A stretch of DNA of 64,000 bases from contig NZ_MOBR01000008.1 of NCBI RefSeq assembly GCF_003732705.1, positions 248,001-312,000 of the forward strand. The letters run 5' to 3'. Positions within the stretch are counted from its first letter, which is position 1, and every line of letters begins with the position of its first letter. Source of the DNA: Pseudomonas frederiksbergensis. Lineage in GTDB: Bacteria > Pseudomonadota > Gammaproteobacteria > Pseudomonadales > Pseudomonadaceae. The position numbers were made by a program, and so were the translations under genes. The notes beneath the pieces are model-generated. The model saw only the letters and a list, made by a program, of their open reading frames with translations, was not told the DNA's origin and searched no databases. Below, piece after piece: positions 1-9,675 of the stretch.

Positions 1-1647
1 GGCAATCGTGGTGCGATGTTCTTCGGCTTTCAGCTCGGTGTAAGTGTTCTTCTCCACGGTGTCGTGGCGTTCATTCCCGACGCGAATCTTCTGGTCGTGC
101 TCAATGTTTTCATCCCAATCCCGCTGGGCGTGGATGAAGATTTGTTCCGCGCCTTTCTTGTCTTCAATCCGCAGTTCATTGAACCCGCCGCCCCCCGGTG
201 AGCTGAGGGTTTTGAACACGGTGCGGGTTTTGTTGGCCGGCAGTTCGTAGGGAACCTGGTTTTCCTTGTGGTACAGGCAACCGGTGACCAGTGGCTGATC
301 GGGGTCGCCTTCGAGGAAGGTGACGAGGACTTCCATGCCGATGCGTGGGATGGCGATGGCGCCGTAGCGGTCGCCGGCCCAGCTGCTGGAGACGCGCATC
401 CAGCAGCTGGTTTTGTCGTCGGCCAGGCCTTCGCGGTCCCAGTGGAATTGGACTTTGATGCGGCCGTATTGGTCGCAGTGGATTTCTTCGCCCTTGGGGC
501 CGGTGACCATGGCGGTCTGGCTGCCGAGGACGCGGGGTTTTGGGTGTTCCAGGGCTGGGCGGTAGAACACGGCCCATGGCGTGGCGAGGAAGCGGTTGCG
601 GTAGCCCTGGTGGAAGTCGTCTTTTTTGTTGGTGGTGTCGCTGGGCACCGATTCTTCCAGCACTTGCGGCTGTTTGCCTTCGTGGAAGATTTCGGTGAGC
701 AGCCAGAGGTCGTTCCACTCGGTGCGTGGGTGGTCGGAGATTTCGAGGAAATGGCCACTCACCAAACGCGTCTGATCGCCCCGGCCTTCGGCTTGCTGGT
801 AGTCGGCGCGGTGGCGTTCGAGCGCACGCTGGCTGAGGAATTTGCCGCGCGCGCGGTCGATGAAGCGGCCTGGGTAGTCGTAGTCTTCGAGGTCCGGCTC
901 GGTGCTTTCACCGTCGGGTTTGTACGCTGCTTCGAGTTGCAGGCGTGGCTTCTCAAAATCGTAGTCGCGACGGGTGACGCGGCCGGTGCGGGTTTCCAGG
1001 CGCAGCTTGAAGCCTTTGATCACTGGCTCGTCGGCGACCAGGCCGCTGCCTTGCACGTACGCGGTGGGTTGGCCGAGTTTCGGGAAGACTGTTTGGTCGT
1101 CGCCGAATACCAACAGGTGAGCTTTTTCGCTGTGCTGGAAGTGGTAGTGAATGCCTTCTTCTTCGCACAGGCGCTGGACGAAGTGCAGGTCGGTTTCGTC
1201 GTATTGCACGCAGTAGTCGCGGTCCGGACAGGTTTCGCTGAGCTGGAAGCTGTAGGCGTTGCCCTTGATGCCGTGTTCGTCGAGGATCAGCGCGATGATT
1301 TTCGGCGCCGACATCTGTTGGTAGATGCGCTGGTTGGTGCGGTGCTGCAGGTATTGCAGTTGCGGCACCAGGGAGATTTTGTAGCGGGTCAGGCGTTTGC
1401 CGGCATCGCCCTGGGCCACGCGGTAGATCTGGCCGTGGATGCCGGAGCCTTGCGGGTCGAGGGCGAGGAACGCCTGTTTGTGCAGGAGTTTTTCCAGGTC
1501 CAGGTCCGGGTTTTCGCTGACCAGTTCAATGTCGAAGCGATACGGCTGGCTGATGCCTTCGGTGCCGGTGAACGACAGCACTTGCAGGTCGCCGACGTAG
1601 TCTTCAACGGTCAGGCTGAAGTGGGTTTCGTTAGCTGGGTTGAACAT
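1..1647 (-). CDS. vgrG: VgrG type VI secretion spike protein (partial, C-terminus outside window)
   Basis: This is the trimeric spike that caps the Hcp tube of a type VI secretion system and carries effectors or a PAAR tip. The first 549 residues are visible and the frame is open to the window edge. The N-terminal part is the phage gp27-like domain. It is followed by a gp5-like OB-fold region containing CDQYGRIKVQFHWDREG and then the start of the gp5/DUF2345-type needle (ELRIEDKKGAEQIFIHAQRDW is split across that junction in two short motifs, ELRIEDKKGA and IFIHAQRDW). The start is ATG at 1645-1647, behind a GGGAG ribosome site. It lies 28 bp after the kinase gene and on the same strand, so it is probably the last gene of the operon. 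Any effector extension at the C-terminus cannot be judged here. Confidence 0.93.
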   Translation of the reverse strand, partial: MFNPANETHFSLTVEDYVGDLQVLSFTGTEGISQPYRFDIELVSENPDLDLEKLLHKQAFLALDPQGSGIHGQIYRVAQGDAGKRLTRYKISLVPQLQYLQHRTNQRIYQQMSAPKIIALILDEHGIKGNAYSFQLSETCPDRDYCVQYDETDLHFVQRLCEEEGIHYHFQHSEKAHLLVFGDDQTVFPKLGQPTAYVQGSGLVADEPVIKGFKLRLETRTGRVTRRDYDFEKPRLQLEAAYKPDGESTEPDLEDYDYPGRFIDRARGKFLSQRALERHRADYQQAEGRGDQTRLVSGHFLEISDHPRTEWNDLWLLTEIFHEGKQPQVLEESVPSDTTNKKDDFHQGYRNRFLATPWAVFYRPALEHPKPRVLGSQTAMVTGPKGEEIHCDQYGRIKVQFHWDREGLADDKTSCWMRVSSSWAGDRYGAIAIPRIGMEVLVTFLEGDPDQPLVTGCLYHKENQVPYELPANKTRTVFKTLSSPGGGGFNELRIEDKKGAEQIFIHAQRDWDENIEHDQKIRVGNERHDTVEKNTYTELKAEEHRTTIA

Positions 1648-1675
1648 GGCTAGCTCCCTGTTCGGTAGTCATCCG

Positions 1676-2677
1676 TTACGCCCGCAATCGCAGGCGTTGC
1701 AGCAAAGACGAAGTGGCGCCCATGGCGTCACGCAGTTGTGCCGCGGTGACCGTTCGATCAGCCGCGTTAAAGGTCAGCGCATTTCGCAGGGCTGGCCAAC
1801 AGTGTTTCGGTAGGTTCTTCGGTGCGTGCAACTCGCGCTCCAGGCGTTCATCGCGGGCCTGGGTCGAGGGCAAGCGGCGGAACGGATGTTTGCCGCCGGC
1901 CAGTTCGTAGAGCACGCAGGCGACGCCGTAGACGTCGGCGCTGGCAGTCAGCGGCTGGCCTTCGAGCAGTTCCGGGGCGGCGTAGCCGGGGGTCCAGGCG
2001 TTGAAGCGGCTGCGGCTCAGGTGCGGCAGGCCGGGCAGGATGCCCTCTTCGGCCTGGCCGAGGCCGAAGTCGAACAGGCGCACGCCTTCTTCGCTGAGCA
2101 TCACGTTGCTCGGTTTCATGTCACCGTGCAGCACGCCGCGAGCGTGGGCGTAGGCCAGCGCGTCGAGCAGCGGCAGCGCGATGTCGCGCAGTTCTTTCCA
2201 CGGCATGCCCAGGGGCCGCTCGCAGAGTAATTTGTCCAGGGTCAGCCCACGCATGAGTTCCATGGTGATGAAGGCGCGCTGGCAGTCGGTGTCGACTTCA
2301 AAGGTGTGCAAGCGCAGCACGTTGTCGTGGCGCAGGCGTCGGGTCAGGGCGAACTCGCTGTAGAGCAAGGCACTGGCGTCCGGCGATTCGGCAAATTCTT
2401 CGCTGAGGATTTTCAGCGCGATGTAAGGGTCGGGATCGCCGAACTGTTCGCTCAGCAAGTCCCGTGCGCGGTAAACCGCGCCCATGCCACCGGCACCGAG
2501 CAGGCGCTCGATGCGGTAACGGCCTGCCAGCACATCCGGTAATTCACCGACGCTGGCCCGGGTTGGCGCCAGCGCGGGTGAAGCCTGATTGGGCTTGGCG
2601 AACGCAAAGTAGGTCAGGTTGTTGTCCTGCTCTTCGTTCACCAGCAGGTCGTCGATCGGTCGCATGAGTTCAGTCAT
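1676..2677 (-). CDS. stk1: Type VI-associated serine/threonine protein kinase (Stk1/PpkA-like)
   Basis: This is a eukaryotic-type protein kinase, predicted to phosphorylate T6SS components such as the FHA protein. The 333 residues include a glycine loop GAGGMGAVYRARD (61-73), an ALKIL lysine (K89), a catalytic loop HGDMKPSN (184-191) and DFG (203-205). The catalytic loop has Gly where most kinases have Arg, so it is a non-RD kinase. I see no C-terminal membrane span or sensor domain, so it is shorter than H1-type PpkA. The start at 2677 overlaps the phosphatase stop as ATGA. A longer open frame upstream is ignored because it lies wholly inside the phosphatase gene. Position after tssM and the phosphatase matches stk1 of the P. 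aeruginosa H2 cluster. Confidence 0.9.
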   Translation of the reverse strand: MTELMRPIDDLLVNEEQDNNLTYFAFAKPNQASPALAPTRASVGELPDVLAGRYRIERLLGAGGMGAVYRARDLLSEQFGDPDPYIALKILSEEFAESPDASALLYSEFALTRRLRHDNVLRLHTFEVDTDCQRAFITMELMRGLTLDKLLCERPLGMPWKELRDIALPLLDALAYAHARGVLHGDMKPSNVMLSEEGVRLFDFGLGQAEEGILPGLPHLSRSRFNAWTPGYAAPELLEGQPLTASADVYGVACVLYELAGGKHPFRRLPSTQARDERLERELHAPKNLPKHCWPALRNALTFNAADRTVTAAQLRDAMGATSSLLQRLRLRA

Positions 2678-3402
2678 TGGCGGATCACCACGGCAGTCAG
2701 ATTGTCCCGGGCCGAGCCACGTAAAGCGCCGTCGAACAGACGCTCCAGCGCGACGTGCGGCACGGTCAGGCTCAGGGCATTGCCCAAGGCATCGCTGCTG
2801 AGCCCTTGGTACAAACCGTCGCTGCACAACAGGAACGTATCGCCGGGGTAAACCTCGAGTTCGAGCACGTCCAGCGTCAACACATCAGCCGCCCCGACCG
2901 CACGGGTCAGGGCATGCGCCGACGGATGCGCACGGGCGTCTTCGATGCTCATGTTTTGCTCGTCGATCAGTTGCTGTTGCAGCGAATGGTCCTTGGACAG
3001 CTGATACAAGCGCTGGCCACGCCACAGGTAGCAACGGCTGTCGCCGGCCCAGATGCAGGCCGCGCGACTGCCTTCTACCAGCAGCGCCACCACGGTGCTG
3101 CCCATAATGCTGTCGTGGCGCCCGGCGGTGACGGTCAACTCCTGACCCAAGCGGCGGTTGATCCAGTGCAAGCACTGGCGAATGCCCTTGAGTCGTTCGT
3201 CGAAGTCCTCCTGCACCGGCAGTTCCGCCAGGCTGGCGACGATCAACTGGCTGGCAATATCGCCAGCCTGATGACCGCCCATGCCGTCCGCGACCACCCA
3301 CAGCCCCTGCTGTGGACAGTCGAGAAAAGCATCTTCGTTGCGCGCCCGAACCTTGCCCGGATCGGTACGCGCAGCGCTGCGCCAGGGACTGGCAACCAGC
3401 AT
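2674..3402 (-). CDS. stp1: Type VI-associated PP2C-family serine/threonine phosphatase (Stp1/PppA-like)
   Basis: This is a predicted metal-dependent phosphatase that opposes the neighbouring kinase. The 242 residues carry the PPM/PP2C motif series: RARNEDAF near residue 20, VVADGMGGHQAGD (metal-binding Asp) near 37, GSTVVALLV near 102, AGDSRCYLWR near 118, LCSDGL near 192 and ARDNLTAVVI at the end. The start ATG at 3400-3402 overlaps the tssM stop as ATGA, which suggests translational coupling. The gene in turn overlaps the kinase start in the same way. A longer in-frame extension upstream lies inside tssM and is rejected. Confidence 0.92.
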   Translation of the reverse strand: MLVASPWRSAARTDPGKVRARNEDAFLDCPQQGLWVVADGMGGHQAGDIASQLIVASLAELPVQEDFDERLKGIRQCLHWINRRLGQELTVTAGRHDSIMGSTVVALLVEGSRAACIWAGDSRCYLWRGQRLYQLSKDHSLQQQLIDEQNMSIEDARAHPSAHALTRAVGAADVLTLDVLELEVYPGDTFLLCSDGLYQGLSSDALGNALSLTVPHVALERLFDGALRGSARDNLTAVVIRQ

Positions 3403-6400
3403 CAGAGTTGCACCGGCATACGGAAGGTACGCAGTACGCCCATGTCGAACGGGTTCGGCGTGCGTTGGCTCGACAGCAGGTAGTTGGCGCGCAGGCCACC
3501 CACGTCCGCTTTGAGCACCAGCACGTCGCGACCGTTCAGGTACTCGGTCTGCATCAGGTCGAACAGACGGAACAGCGACCATGGGCCGGTGTTTTTCTCG
3601 ATTCCAATCGGGCGACCGACCATTTTGTCGAGGACCAGGCTGGTGCGACCGTCTTCAGCATCGGTCGGCCATTTGAACGACACCGGCACGATTGGACCGT
3701 GACGGTATTCGATGGTCTTGTCGCCAAACTTGAACTCGGAACGGCTGACGGCCGGGTCGAGGGTGTACGGCTCCAGTTTGAATTGCACTTGCGGCTCGGC
3801 CGGGTTTTCGGCGAAGAAGCTTTGGCGAATGGTTTGTGCCGCGGCCATCTGGTCGAGGTAAACCTTGGAGATCGGCAGGCTGTGACCATCGACGCTGCGC
3901 ATGCGGTAGTTGCCCGGATCGCCGCTGACGAAAGGACGCATGTAGGTGTCGAAGAACCGGTCATTGATGCCCTGAGCCTTGAAGAACTCGCGGAAGTCGC
4001 TGATCGCCACATCGCTGGTGCTGTGGGCGCTGAACGGATAACGCTTGTTGATCGCCTTGCCGTAGAAGCTGTACAGCTCGCTCTGGTAGCGCTGGTTCAG
4101 GTACTGGTAGGAATCGTTGAGCACCAGACGCCAGGTGTCTTCGGCCAATACGTTGAACCAGACACTGACCGGACGCGGCAAACGGTTGGACGCATTGCGC
4201 AGGTTGCTCAGCGCATCACGCTGGCCGCCCATGCGGGTCTTGGCCATTTCAAACGCAGCCTGCTCCGGCGAACTGGCGCGGGCCAGGCTGGCGACTTGCA
4301 GTTGCAGGTCGTTGAGCGCTTGCAAGGCAGGGGTCAAATCAGCAGCCGGGCCGTTGTTGTCATCCAGCAGACGGTGCAGCGGTTCGAAGCGCCGTTGCAG
4401 GGATTTCTTCGCGGTGTCCGGCAGGTTCTTGGCAGCGGCCATGTCGGAAGCCTTGTCCGCTGCGGCAGAGGCCAATTTGCCGATTTTGCCCAATTTGCCT
4501 TTCTGGTCCGCCAGTGCGCCAGCGGCATCGGCCGCTTGATCAACCGGCTCGGCATCCGCCGGGAACCGGGTGTTCTCGCGCACTTCCACCAGCAGTTGCA
4601 ACACTGGGGAGTTGGCCGAGGTCAGGCCGGCCAGTTGCTCGGCACCTTCACTGAAATCGCTGATCGCCGGCAGGGCAACCTGGCCCACGGCTTCGCTCCA
4701 GAAGTTGGCGTAGTCGCGGAAATACAGTTGCTCCAGTTCGACCATCAGGCGACGCAAGTCCATGCCGCTGATGCCCGAACCTTCGCCCAGCACCCAGTTG
4801 TCACGCAGGATATCGCTGACCAGGGTCGCGCCCTGAACCGAGAAGTACTGCTGATAACCCTGTTGGGTGTAGAACCCCGGGATCACGTAGTCAGTGCCGA
4901 CAAACAACGAAGCCTGCGGGCCCATGTGTTGGCTCAAACGGTATTCCGGCAGGTTGCGGGCCTGCTCGCGCAGCATCCGGTAAACCACGTTGGCCAAGGA
5001 CTCGCTGCGCAAGACCTGACGGGCCTGGGCCACCAGTTGATCGTTGAGCGGGTAGATAAACGGCTGCTTGAGCAAGCGCTCGAAGTGCGTGTTCAGACCG
5101 TTCTGCACCGCCGTGTTGCCGGCGTAGCGCGTGGACCAGTCAGTGGCGACCCAATCCTTGAGCCAGCCTGCATCGCGGCGATCCTTCATGTTCAGCATCA
5201 GGTACGCACGCAGGCTGTTGAGCAAGCGCTCGCGGTCCTGCATGTTGGCGCGGATCTGCCCTTCCAGCAGGGTCGCGACCCGTGGCAACAGTTGCGCTTC
5301 GAGCTCACGCTCGTAGGCCGCTTTTACCACCGGGTTGGACTCTTCGCCCTGGTACAAACCGCCGCGCTCGTGGTAACTCACGTCACCCTTGTTCGGGAAC
5401 ACTTGGGTCGCCGCGTAGCTGGAGTCGAGGGTCTTGAGCACGGCCATGGAATCATCACGCGGGGTCAGTGCCGAGCGGGATTGCGTCCAGTTTTGTGCCA
5501 AAGAACGCAGGTTTTCCAGGCGCTCGTAGTTGGCGGAGAAACCGCCAGCCCACAAGATGCCGAACAGCGCCAATGCCGCCAGCGCCCCCACGTACAGAGC
5601 ACGCTGGCCCCAATGGATGCGGCTGCGTTCGCGCTTGTCCAGGCCAGCCAGATCGGCTTCCGGGAAGATCACGCGGCTGAGCAAATGGTGAATGAATCGC
5701 GAACGGCCGCTGCGCAGGGTCGGCAGCACGCCGGCGTTAATCCCCAGATTGGCGCCGATGCCGGCGGTGGTCTGGTCCATCTCTTGCGTCAGGTGCGGTG
5801 CGCTGGTCAGGTAGAAACCGCGCAACTGGCTGACACGCTGGTAACGGTTGCCGGTGAACGCCATGTCGACGAACAGGCACAGGCGTTCGCCGATCTGCCC
5901 CAGTTGATGCGGGAAGTCGAGGATGCGGCCACGGCGCTGGGTGTCGCGCTCCTGGTGCATGCGCATGATCACTTGGCTGTTCAGGCGACGCAGCAGCTCT
6001 TCGAACTCGGCGCGCAGCACAGCGACGTCGGTGCCGCTTTGCTCTTTGCGGAAGCTGGTGCCAAGCACCTGATCGCTTTCTTCGCGGCTCAGTTGATCGA
6101 AGAACTCGTCGAAACCAAGCAGGCGATCAGCCTTGCTGAGTACCAGATAAATCGGCACATCGACGTGCAGCTTCTGATGCACGTCCTGCAGACGAGCACG
6201 CACCTGACGCGCCAGGGTGTCGAGGTCTTGCTCGCTGCCACCCAGCAGGGTTTCCACCGGAATGGTGACCAGCACGCCGTTCAACGGACGGTTGCGACGA
6301 CGCTTGCGCAGCAGGTCGAGCAAGGTGTTCCAGGCGCTGCCATCGACTTCGGCATCCGGCTGGGTCAGGTAACGGCCAGCGGTGTCGATCAGCACGCCGT

Positions 6401-6941
6401 GGTCGGCAAAGTACCAATCGCAATGACGGGTGCCGAGGGTGTCGCGGGTCAGTTTGCGGTCGATCTTGTTGATCGGAAACTCAAGGCCCGAGAAGTCCAG
6501 CAAACTGGTCTTGCCGCTGCCCTGTGGACCGATCAGCAAGTACCAGGGCAAATCACTGCGCCAGCGCTCACTGCGACCGCGATACAGGCTCGACGTCTTC
6601 AGGGTTTTCAGCGCGTCCTTGAAACGCACCTTCAACTCTTTCTGCTCTTCGTCGATCAGCTCTTCACGGCGGATACGATCCTGGCCGTCTTCGGTGTCTT
6701 CGATGGCTTTCTTGCGCACACCGGCGCGCCAGCTGACGAAGACCATGGTCAGGCCCCAGATCAGGAACAGCACACTGATGGTCAGCAGGCGGGAGGTCGA
6801 ACCTTCCCAGAACTTGTAATCATCAACTGCCAGCAGCGGCCCGACGAACCACACCAGCAGCGCGAGGAACAGCACCACCAGCAAGGTCCAGACCCAGGTC
6901 TTGCGCAAGAATGCGCCGACTTTCTTGAAAAACTTTTTCAT
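3402..6941 (-). CDS. tssM: TssM (IcmF) type VI inner-membrane complex subunit
   Basis: TssM spans the inner membrane and, with TssL and TssJ, forms the trans-envelope complex that anchors the baseplate. The protein is about 1179 residues. Two hydrophobic segments near the N-terminus (about 19-40 and 53-71) flank a short loop, and a Walker A motif GPQGSGKT (about 138-145) shows that it belongs to the nucleotide-binding IcmF subgroup. A third membrane segment lies around residues 450-465 (ALYVGALAALALFGILW region), followed by the large periplasmic part. An ATG at 6941 with GGGAC at suitable spacing is preferred over an in-frame GTG one codon upstream (6944). The gene sits 13 bp after tssL. Confidence 0.95.
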   Translation of the reverse strand: MKKFFKKVGAFLRKTWVWTLLVVLFLALLVWFVGPLLAVDDYKFWEGSTSRLLTISVLFLIWGLTMVFVSWRAGVRKKAIEDTEDGQDRIRREELIDEEQKELKVRFKDALKTLKTSSLYRGRSERWRSDLPWYLLIGPQGSGKTSLLDFSGLEFPINKIDRKLTRDTLGTRHCDWYFADHGVLIDTAGRYLTQPDAEVDGSAWNTLLDLLRKRRRNRPLNGVLVTIPVETLLGGSEQDLDTLARQVRARLQDVHQKLHVDVPIYLVLSKADRLLGFDEFFDQLSREESDQVLGTSFRKEQSGTDVAVLRAEFEELLRRLNSQVIMRMHQERDTQRRGRILDFPHQLGQIGERLCLFVDMAFTGNRYQRVSQLRGFYLTSAPHLTQEMDQTTAGIGANLGINAGVLPTLRSGRSRFIHHLLSRVIFPEADLAGLDKRERSRIHWGQRALYVGALAALALFGILWAGGFSANYERLENLRSLAQNWTQSRSALTPRDDSMAVLKTLDSSYAATQVFPNKGDVSYHERGGLYQGEESNPVVKAAYERELEAQLLPRVATLLEGQIRANMQDRERLLNSLRAYLMLNMKDRRDAGWLKDWVATDWSTRYAGNTAVQNGLNTHFERLLKQPFIYPLNDQLVAQARQVLRSESLANVVYRMLREQARNLPEYRLSQHMGPQASLFVGTDYVIPGFYTQQGYQQYFSVQGATLVSDILRDNWVLGEGSGISGMDLRRLMVELEQLYFRDYANFWSEAVGQVALPAISDFSEGAEQLAGLTSANSPVLQLLVEVRENTRFPADAEPVDQAADAAGALADQKGKLGKIGKLASAAADKASDMAAAKNLPDTAKKSLQRRFEPLHRLLDDNNGPAADLTPALQALNDLQLQVASLARASSPEQAAFEMAKTRMGGQRDALSNLRNASNRLPRPVSVWFNVLAEDTWRLVLNDSYQYLNQRYQSELYSFYGKAINKRYPFSAHSTSDVAISDFREFFKAQGINDRFFDTYMRPFVSGDPGNYRMRSVDGHSLPISKVYLDQMAAAQTIRQSFFAENPAEPQVQFKLEPYTLDPAVSRSEFKFGDKTIEYRHGPIVPVSFKWPTDAEDGRTSLVLDKMVGRPIGIEKNTGPWSLFRLFDLMQTEYLNGRDVLVLKADVGGLRANYLLSSQRTPNPFDMGVLRTFRMPVQL

Positions 6942-6954
6942 CACACGTCCCTGT

Positions 6955-7830
6955 TTACGGCTGCGACTGCGGCTGGACCGCGGCCGGATCTAGCTGCTGA
7001 TAAGGTTGCAGAACGGTTTCGCGTTGCTCGCCCAGTACCCAGGCAAAACCTGAATACATCACCACCAGGCAGACCACGGTGAACAGCACCACCATCCACG
7101 CCGGCACGATGCGCACCAGGCTGCGGCGCTGATCGTTCAAGCCTTCCCAATGGGGCGACAGCTCGCGAGGCACGTCGCCGCGCAGTTGACGAATCTGGCG
7201 ATACAAAGCGTCGCGGATGCCTTCGAGTTCGAGCATGCCGCGAGCTTGCACCCGGTACTTGCCTTCGAAGCCCAGGGACAGGCACAGGTACATCAGCTCC
7301 AGCATCGGCAGGTGCTTGACCGGGTTTTTCGACAGGCGATCCAGCAACTGGAAGAACTTCTCGCCGCCGAAGGTTTCGTTGTGGAAGCTGCTGAGCAGGC
7401 TCATCTGCGACCACTCGCTTTCGTTGCCCCACGGCGTGGTGACGACGGCTTCGTCGACCACGGTGCAGAGCACGTAACGGGCGGCCATCACTTGGCTGCT
7501 TTCGGCGCCGTTGTGCAGGGCGCGCACTTCAAACAGCTTCAGCGCAGAGGTCAGTCGCTCGTTGAGCGCGTACATGTCTTCGCGGGTGTCGCTGTGCTTG
7601 AGGCGCACCACTTCCGACAACAGATCGGACGCCGCGGCCACCAGCGAATTGAGGCTGATGTTGAACGCTTCCGCCGGGCGCAACCGCGCGGCGTAGATCA
7701 TGCGTTCTTCGAGCTGTTCGAAGCGCGGTGGTGCAGCGAAATCTGTCAGTGGGCTCGAAGCAGGGCCGTGGCCCTGGCGGTCGAGCAGGACGGTTTTGTC
7801 GTCCTGGTTGTATTCCGTGTCCTTGATCAT
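6955..7830 (-). CDS. tssL: TssL (DotU/IcmH) type VI inner-membrane protein
   Basis: TssL is a tail-anchored inner-membrane protein that binds TssM and contacts the baseplate through its cytoplasmic domain. The 291 residues comprise a disordered N-terminus, the DotU fold (including VDEAVVTTPWG and HNETFGGEKFF) and one C-terminal membrane span (about 244-268, VPAWMVVLFTVVCLVVMYSG). It lacks a C-terminal OmpA/peptidoglycan-binding domain, so it is the short TssL type. The ATG at 7830 follows an AGGAA site. It starts 5 bp after the tssK stop, in an unbroken operon. Confidence 0.95.
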   Translation of the reverse strand: MIKDTEYNQDDKTVLLDRQGHGPASSPLTDFAAPPRFEQLEERMIYAARLRPAEAFNISLNSLVAAASDLLSEVVRLKHSDTREDMYALNERLTSALKLFEVRALHNGAESSQVMAARYVLCTVVDEAVVTTPWGNESEWSQMSLLSSFHNETFGGEKFFQLLDRLSKNPVKHLPMLELMYLCLSLGFEGKYRVQARGMLELEGIRDALYRQIRQLRGDVPRELSPHWEGLNDQRRSLVRIVPAWMVVLFTVVCLVVMYSGFAWVLGEQRETVLQPYQQLDPAAVQPQSQP

Positions 7831-7835
7831 GTCGG

Positions 7836-9167
7836 TCAGTTCCTGATGGCCCAGAATTTCAGTTCAAGCTCGGCGAATTCGCCGGACACGTGGAACGCGA
7901 AACCGCCGGAGCGCTCGAGTTGTGCCAGGTCTTCGGAACTGAGTTCGAGGATGAAATAGGTTTTGTTGGAGTGGAACGCGATCTGCCGCGGGGCCACCGG
8001 CAACGGTTTGACCTTGATGCCTGGCAGATGCAGGTTGACCAGTTGGCGGATGCGTTCCACCGGGCCGACCTTGAGGTGCGCCGGCAAGCGGTGGCGCAGT
8101 TCTTCGGAATCGCAGTTGGCACTGGCCGCGAGCACGAACGACGCCGAGCCCAGCAGTTTGTGGTCGTGCAACGGCGAGACGATGATCCCGTACTGACGCG
8201 CTTGCAGCACCAGTTCGATGGCGTGCTGTTCGAGCACCATCGACAGCACCTGACGAATCGCTTCCATCAGTTTGCGGAAGCTCGCGCCCTGGTCGCTGTG
8301 CTGGTAACGGCTGTCCAGGCGCGGGCGTTTGCTGTCACTGGAGAACGTCGCCAGATCGCCGAGCATGGTCAGCAGCGTGCGGTACAACTCTTCCGGGTGA
8401 ACCTGCTCCAGGCCGAGGTAGTGGCGCAGCAGCAGTTCGGTGCGGTTGATCAGTTGCAGCATCATGAAGTCGCCGACTTCCGCGCCACCGACCTTGCCGT
8501 TGGAACGGATGCGGTCGGCGATGGTGTCGCCCCGGTGGCCGAGCATGCTGATGACTTCTTTCAAGCACGACAGCAAGTAGCTGGAGGAATGCGCCTGGAT
8601 GTAAGTCGGCACGAAGTCCGGGTCGAGGCTGATCACGCCATCGGGCGTGGTGTCGAGCACTTCACAGACCTTCAGCTTCACGTAAGCCTGGTCGCTCTGC
8701 TGCTCGCCGAGCAACAGTTTGAAGTCCGGGCGGGCGCAGCTGACCTGGCTGGCGGAATCGTCGCCAGCGTTGGAGTCAGCGACTTCCGATTCGTACGCGG
8801 TGTAGCGCGCGAGCACGTCGGATTGCTCCGGACGACGAGCCTCGATGTGGTTGCCGGTGACCAGCGGCAGCGCCAGATAGATCGGCGTGTTGCCGGTGTT
8901 CGGCGGCACGTCCAGGGCCAACGGTTCAGTGTTGCCGCCCAGTTCGAACAGGCTGCCATCCGGCAAAATCCCCGAGGCCTGGCTGATCACCAGTTTGCCC
9001 ATGTTGAGGAACTGCAAGTCGATGTCCAGGTTCAGGAAGCCCCAGGTGTAGCTGCCCAGCAACTGAGTGCGGGTCTTCATCTGGTGGTCGTAGTAGCGAT
9101 CGTTGTGCTGGAAGTGCTGCGGACGCAGCAGCATGCCTTCCTGCCAAATGACTTTATGGGAGTTCAT
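7836..9167 (-). CDS. tssK: TssK type VI baseplate subunit
   Basis: TssK links the baseplate to the TssJLM membrane complex. The 443-residue length and the opening (VIWQEGMLLRPQHFQ) are typical of the family, as is the later QLINRTELLLRHYL stretch. Start ATG is at 9165-9167; the stop precedes tssL by 5 bp and the start lies 2 bp after the tssJ stop. This is the equivalent of hsiJ2 in the P. aeruginosa H2 cluster. Confidence 0.95.
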   Translation of the reverse strand: MNSHKVIWQEGMLLRPQHFQHNDRYYDHQMKTRTQLLGSYTWGFLNLDIDLQFLNMGKLVISQASGILPDGSLFELGGNTEPLALDVPPNTGNTPIYLALPLVTGNHIEARRPEQSDVLARYTAYESEVADSNAGDDSASQVSCARPDFKLLLGEQQSDQAYVKLKVCEVLDTTPDGVISLDPDFVPTYIQAHSSSYLLSCLKEVISMLGHRGDTIADRIRSNGKVGGAEVGDFMMLQLINRTELLLRHYLGLEQVHPEELYRTLLTMLGDLATFSSDSKRPRLDSRYQHSDQGASFRKLMEAIRQVLSMVLEQHAIELVLQARQYGIIVSPLHDHKLLGSASFVLAASANCDSEELRHRLPAHLKVGPVERIRQLVNLHLPGIKVKPLPVAPRQIAFHSNKTYFILELSSEDLAQLERSGGFAFHVSGEFAELELKFWAIRN

Positions 9168-9169
9168 GA

Positions 9170-9670
9170 TCAGTCAACCGCCTTGGCGAGCGTTTCATTG
9201 GTGTTGCGGATGCCGGACTGGTCGAGGGTCAGGTCCGCCTCGGTGACTTCCACCGGGGTGACTTGCACCGTGTAGCGCCACTTGGTTTCCGGCAGGTCGC
9301 GGTAGGCAGCAAGGACGCCGACGTATCGGCTACCCTCCTCCACGCTGAGCTTGAGCTCGACGGTTTCGCCCGGGCGCAGTTCCAGCTCTTCGGTGGCGAC
9401 CATGTCCGGGGCCAGGGATTCCTTGGCGCGCTCGTACAGGCTGAAGAAGTCAGCATTCTCGAACGCCACCGGATGCTTGAGTTCGAACAGGCGCACGACG
9501 ATCGGCGACGGACGACCGTTGAGATCCGGGTTCAGCTGATCGCTGGCGGTCAGCTTCAGGTTGAGTTTGGTGACGTGGGAGTACGGCGACAGCGACGAGC
9601 AGCCAGCCAGCAGCACCAGGGCCGTGAGCGCTGTCAGCGTCTTGAAAAAAGCGGTCGAGCAGCGAGACAT
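9170..9670 (-). CDS. tssJ: TssJ type VI outer-membrane lipoprotein
   Basis: TssJ is the outer-membrane lipoprotein that binds the periplasmic part of TssM. The N-terminus is a lipoprotein signal ending in LVLLAGC, with the lipidated Cys at residue 24 of this start, followed by the TssJ beta-sandwich (VRLFELK motif). Three in-frame ATGs occur at 9679, 9676 and 9670. The last is chosen because AAGG lies about 9 bases before it. The first would give an ATGA overlap with the upstream FHA gene, so translation is probably coupled whichever start is used. Confidence 0.93.
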   Translation of the reverse strand: MSRCSTAFFKTLTALTALVLLAGCSSLSPYSHVTKLNLKLTASDQLNPDLNGRPSPIVVRLFELKHPVAFENADFFSLYERAKESLAPDMVATEELELRPGETVELKLSVEEGSRYVGVLAAYRDLPETKWRYTVQVTPVEVTEADLTLDQSGIRNTNETLAKAVD

Positions 9671-9675
9671 GCGCA

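Noticed and set aside
30..1168. Several short minus-strand frames (Arg/Thr/Ser/Pro-rich) at the left edge
   Set aside because: They are other-frame readings of the true vgrG frame, which is open from 1647 to base 1.
3312..7082. A 1256-codon open frame on the + strand opposite tssM
   Set aside because: Low-complexity Val/Gln/His/Arg translation with no motif. TssM is unmistakable on the minus strand.
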